Positions 63,257-64,000 of a DNA stretch of 64,000 nt are shown one piece after another. The stretch's first letter is position 1; the number at the start of each line of letters is the position of its first letter. The stretch is from Aneurinibacillus uraniidurans (GTDB lineage: Bacteria > Bacillota > Bacilli > Aneurinibacillales > Aneurinibacillaceae), in assembly GCF_028471905.1 (NCBI RefSeq), contig NZ_CP116902.1, positions 1,090,501-1,154,500 on the forward strand. The letters are read 5' to 3'. A model generated the notes under the pieces. The model was not told where the DNA came from and made no database searches. It was given only the letters and a program-made list of their open reading frames with translations. The position numbers were made by a program, and so were the translations under genes.

Positions 63257-63748
63257 ATGAGTAAGGAAAATTCATTTGATATTGTATCGAAAGTAGAACT
63301 ATCAGAAGTAACAAATGCGATCACTCAGGCAACGAAAGAAATTGCCCAGCGGTATGATTTTAAAGGCAGCAAAAGCACCATTTCACTTGAGAAAGAGGAG
63401 CTTGTTCTCGTGTCTGACGATGAGTACAAGCTTGAGCAGGTGAAGGACGTACTAAGCAGCAAGCTGATTAAGCGAGATATTTCCTTGCGCAACATTGATT
63501 TTGGCAAGATTGAACCGGCGAGCGGTGGTACAGTCCGTCAGCGCGGTAAAATCGCCCAGGGAATTGATGCGGATAACGCTAAAAAAATTAACAAGCTGAT
63601 TAAAGACAGTAATTTGAAAGTCAAAAGTCAGATTCAAGCGGATCAGATTCGAGTTACTGGCAAAAGCCGTGATGATCTTCAACAGATTATCGCGCTGCTC
63701 AAAGGTGCTGATTTGCCACTTGATCTACAGTTTATTAACTTCCGCTAA
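63257..63748 (+). CDS. yajQ: YajQ-family nucleotide-binding protein
   Basis: This 163-residue protein matches YajQ/UPF0234: [20 protein letters not shown], the [14 protein letters not shown] motif, and [23 protein letters not shown] near the end. Members bind cyclic-di-GMP or nucleic acid and affect gene expression. AGGAGGG precedes ATG 63257. It is monocistronic with its own terminator. Confidence 0.9.
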   Translation: MSKENSFDIVSKVELSEVTNAITQATKEIAQRYDFKGSKSTISLEKEELVLVSDDEYKLEQVKDVLSSKLIKRDISLRNIDFGKIEPASGGTVRQRGKIAQGIDADNAKKINKLIKDSNLKVKSQIQADQIRVTGKSRDDLQQIIALLKGADLPLDLQFINFR

Positions 63749-63752
63749 AGAG

Positions 63753-63784
63753 GAAAGCCCTGGCGTTTTTGTCAGGGCTTTTTG
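63753..63784 (+). terminator. Terminator after yajQ
   Basis: AAAGCCCTG (63754-63762) pairs with CAGGGCTTT, followed by T. Confidence 0.85.
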
Positions 63785-63833
63785 CTGCCCTCCTGTCTGT
63801 TTAGGTACACACTAACAGATAAGGAGGGAAGAG

Positions 63834-64000
63834 ATGAGCACACATATAATTGAGATACCACATAAGCCAAGATTGGTTCCGTTCGAGCCAGATCAGGTAT
63901 TTTTTGAACCGGGAGCGCTGCACTATCCGCTCGGGCAGGAATTGCTTGCGCGTTTCAAGGCGAAAGGTACACCGATTCAGATGACAACGTCACACAATCA
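63834..64000 (+). CDS. splB: Spore photoproduct lyase, N-terminal fragment
   Basis: The first 55 codons lie in the window and run off the right edge. The blocks FEPDQVFFEPGALHYPLGQEL and MTTSHNQ match the N-terminus of SplB, the radical-SAM enzyme that repairs spore photoproduct in germinating spores. The radical-SAM cysteines lie beyond the edge. AAGGAGGGAA precedes ATG 63834. Confidence 0.82.
   Translation, partial: MSTHIIEIPHKPRLVPFEPDQVFFEPGALHYPLGQELLARFKAKGTPIQMTTSHN

Noticed and set aside
1-64000. tRNA, rRNA, CRISPR array, insertion sequence or prophage
   Set aside because: No cloverleaf, direct-repeat array, transposase or integrase motif was seen on either strand; a covariance or profile search would be needed to exclude small RNAs.

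Overview
The window looks like chromosome of an endospore-forming, naturally competent, aerobic member of the Bacillales. Codon use, strong AGGAGG ribosome binding sites, TTG/GTG starts, sleB, a yteA-type gene, splB, the comG cluster and the ylbFG, yqzE, yqhG-yqhH-gcv and lipM orders all support this. Class I fumarase, Mqo, a B12-dependent ribonucleotide reductase and the moderate GC content suggest the Paenibacillaceae (Aneurinibacillus or Brevibacillus type). That placement is inference. I saw no rRNA, tRNA, CRISPR array, insertion sequence or prophage.

1-17 kb holds housekeeping and envelope genes: a thioesterase fragment at the edge, a Tyr/His-rich coat-like protein, a FetAB-type ABC exporter, a rhomboid protease, fumarase, a nitrilase-family amidase, an EamA transporter with an M42 peptidase, an acyl-CoA ligase, a chemotaxis receptor, a Ca2+/H+ antiporter, SleB, an ArsR regulator, an Asp23 protein and two small spore- or envelope-like genes. 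17-28 kb has a helicase-associated protein, ylbF-ylbG, an HD-GYP protein, a universal stress protein, an acetate transporter, and the complete competence pseudopilus operon comGA-GG running into aroK and yqzE.

28-38 kb carries yqhG-yqhH (SNF2 helicase) facing away from the glycine cleavage operon gcvT-gcvPA-gcvPB, with lipM nearby. GcvH needs lipoylation, and LipM starts that relay, so these genes belong to one pathway. The gcv leader contains an attenuator-like structure. 38-43 kb has nrdJ behind two NrdR-like boxes and a 17-bp-spacer promoter, then mqo behind a long structured leader. 43-49 kb has a phosphodiester-glycosidase protein with a membrane-anchored partner, a YtrA-type GntR/ABC operon with a dyad operator, and a PhoX-like phosphatase.

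49-59.6 kb is the most notable block. A TAXI-type TRAP transporter lies behind a textbook sigma-54 promoter. It is followed by a histidine kinase whose sensor is a solute-binding domain, a sigma-54-activating response regulator, a second TAXI solute-binding lipoprotein, and glycolate-oxidase-type GlcD and GlcF. This reads as a self-contained sense, import and oxidise module for a small (hydroxy)carboxylate. 59.7-64 kb holds a MerR regulator that may be translated from a leaderless mRNA, a two-domain CMD protein, a PepSY remnant, an htrA broken by an apparent one-base loss in a G run, a repeat-tailed protein, yajQ and the start of splB.
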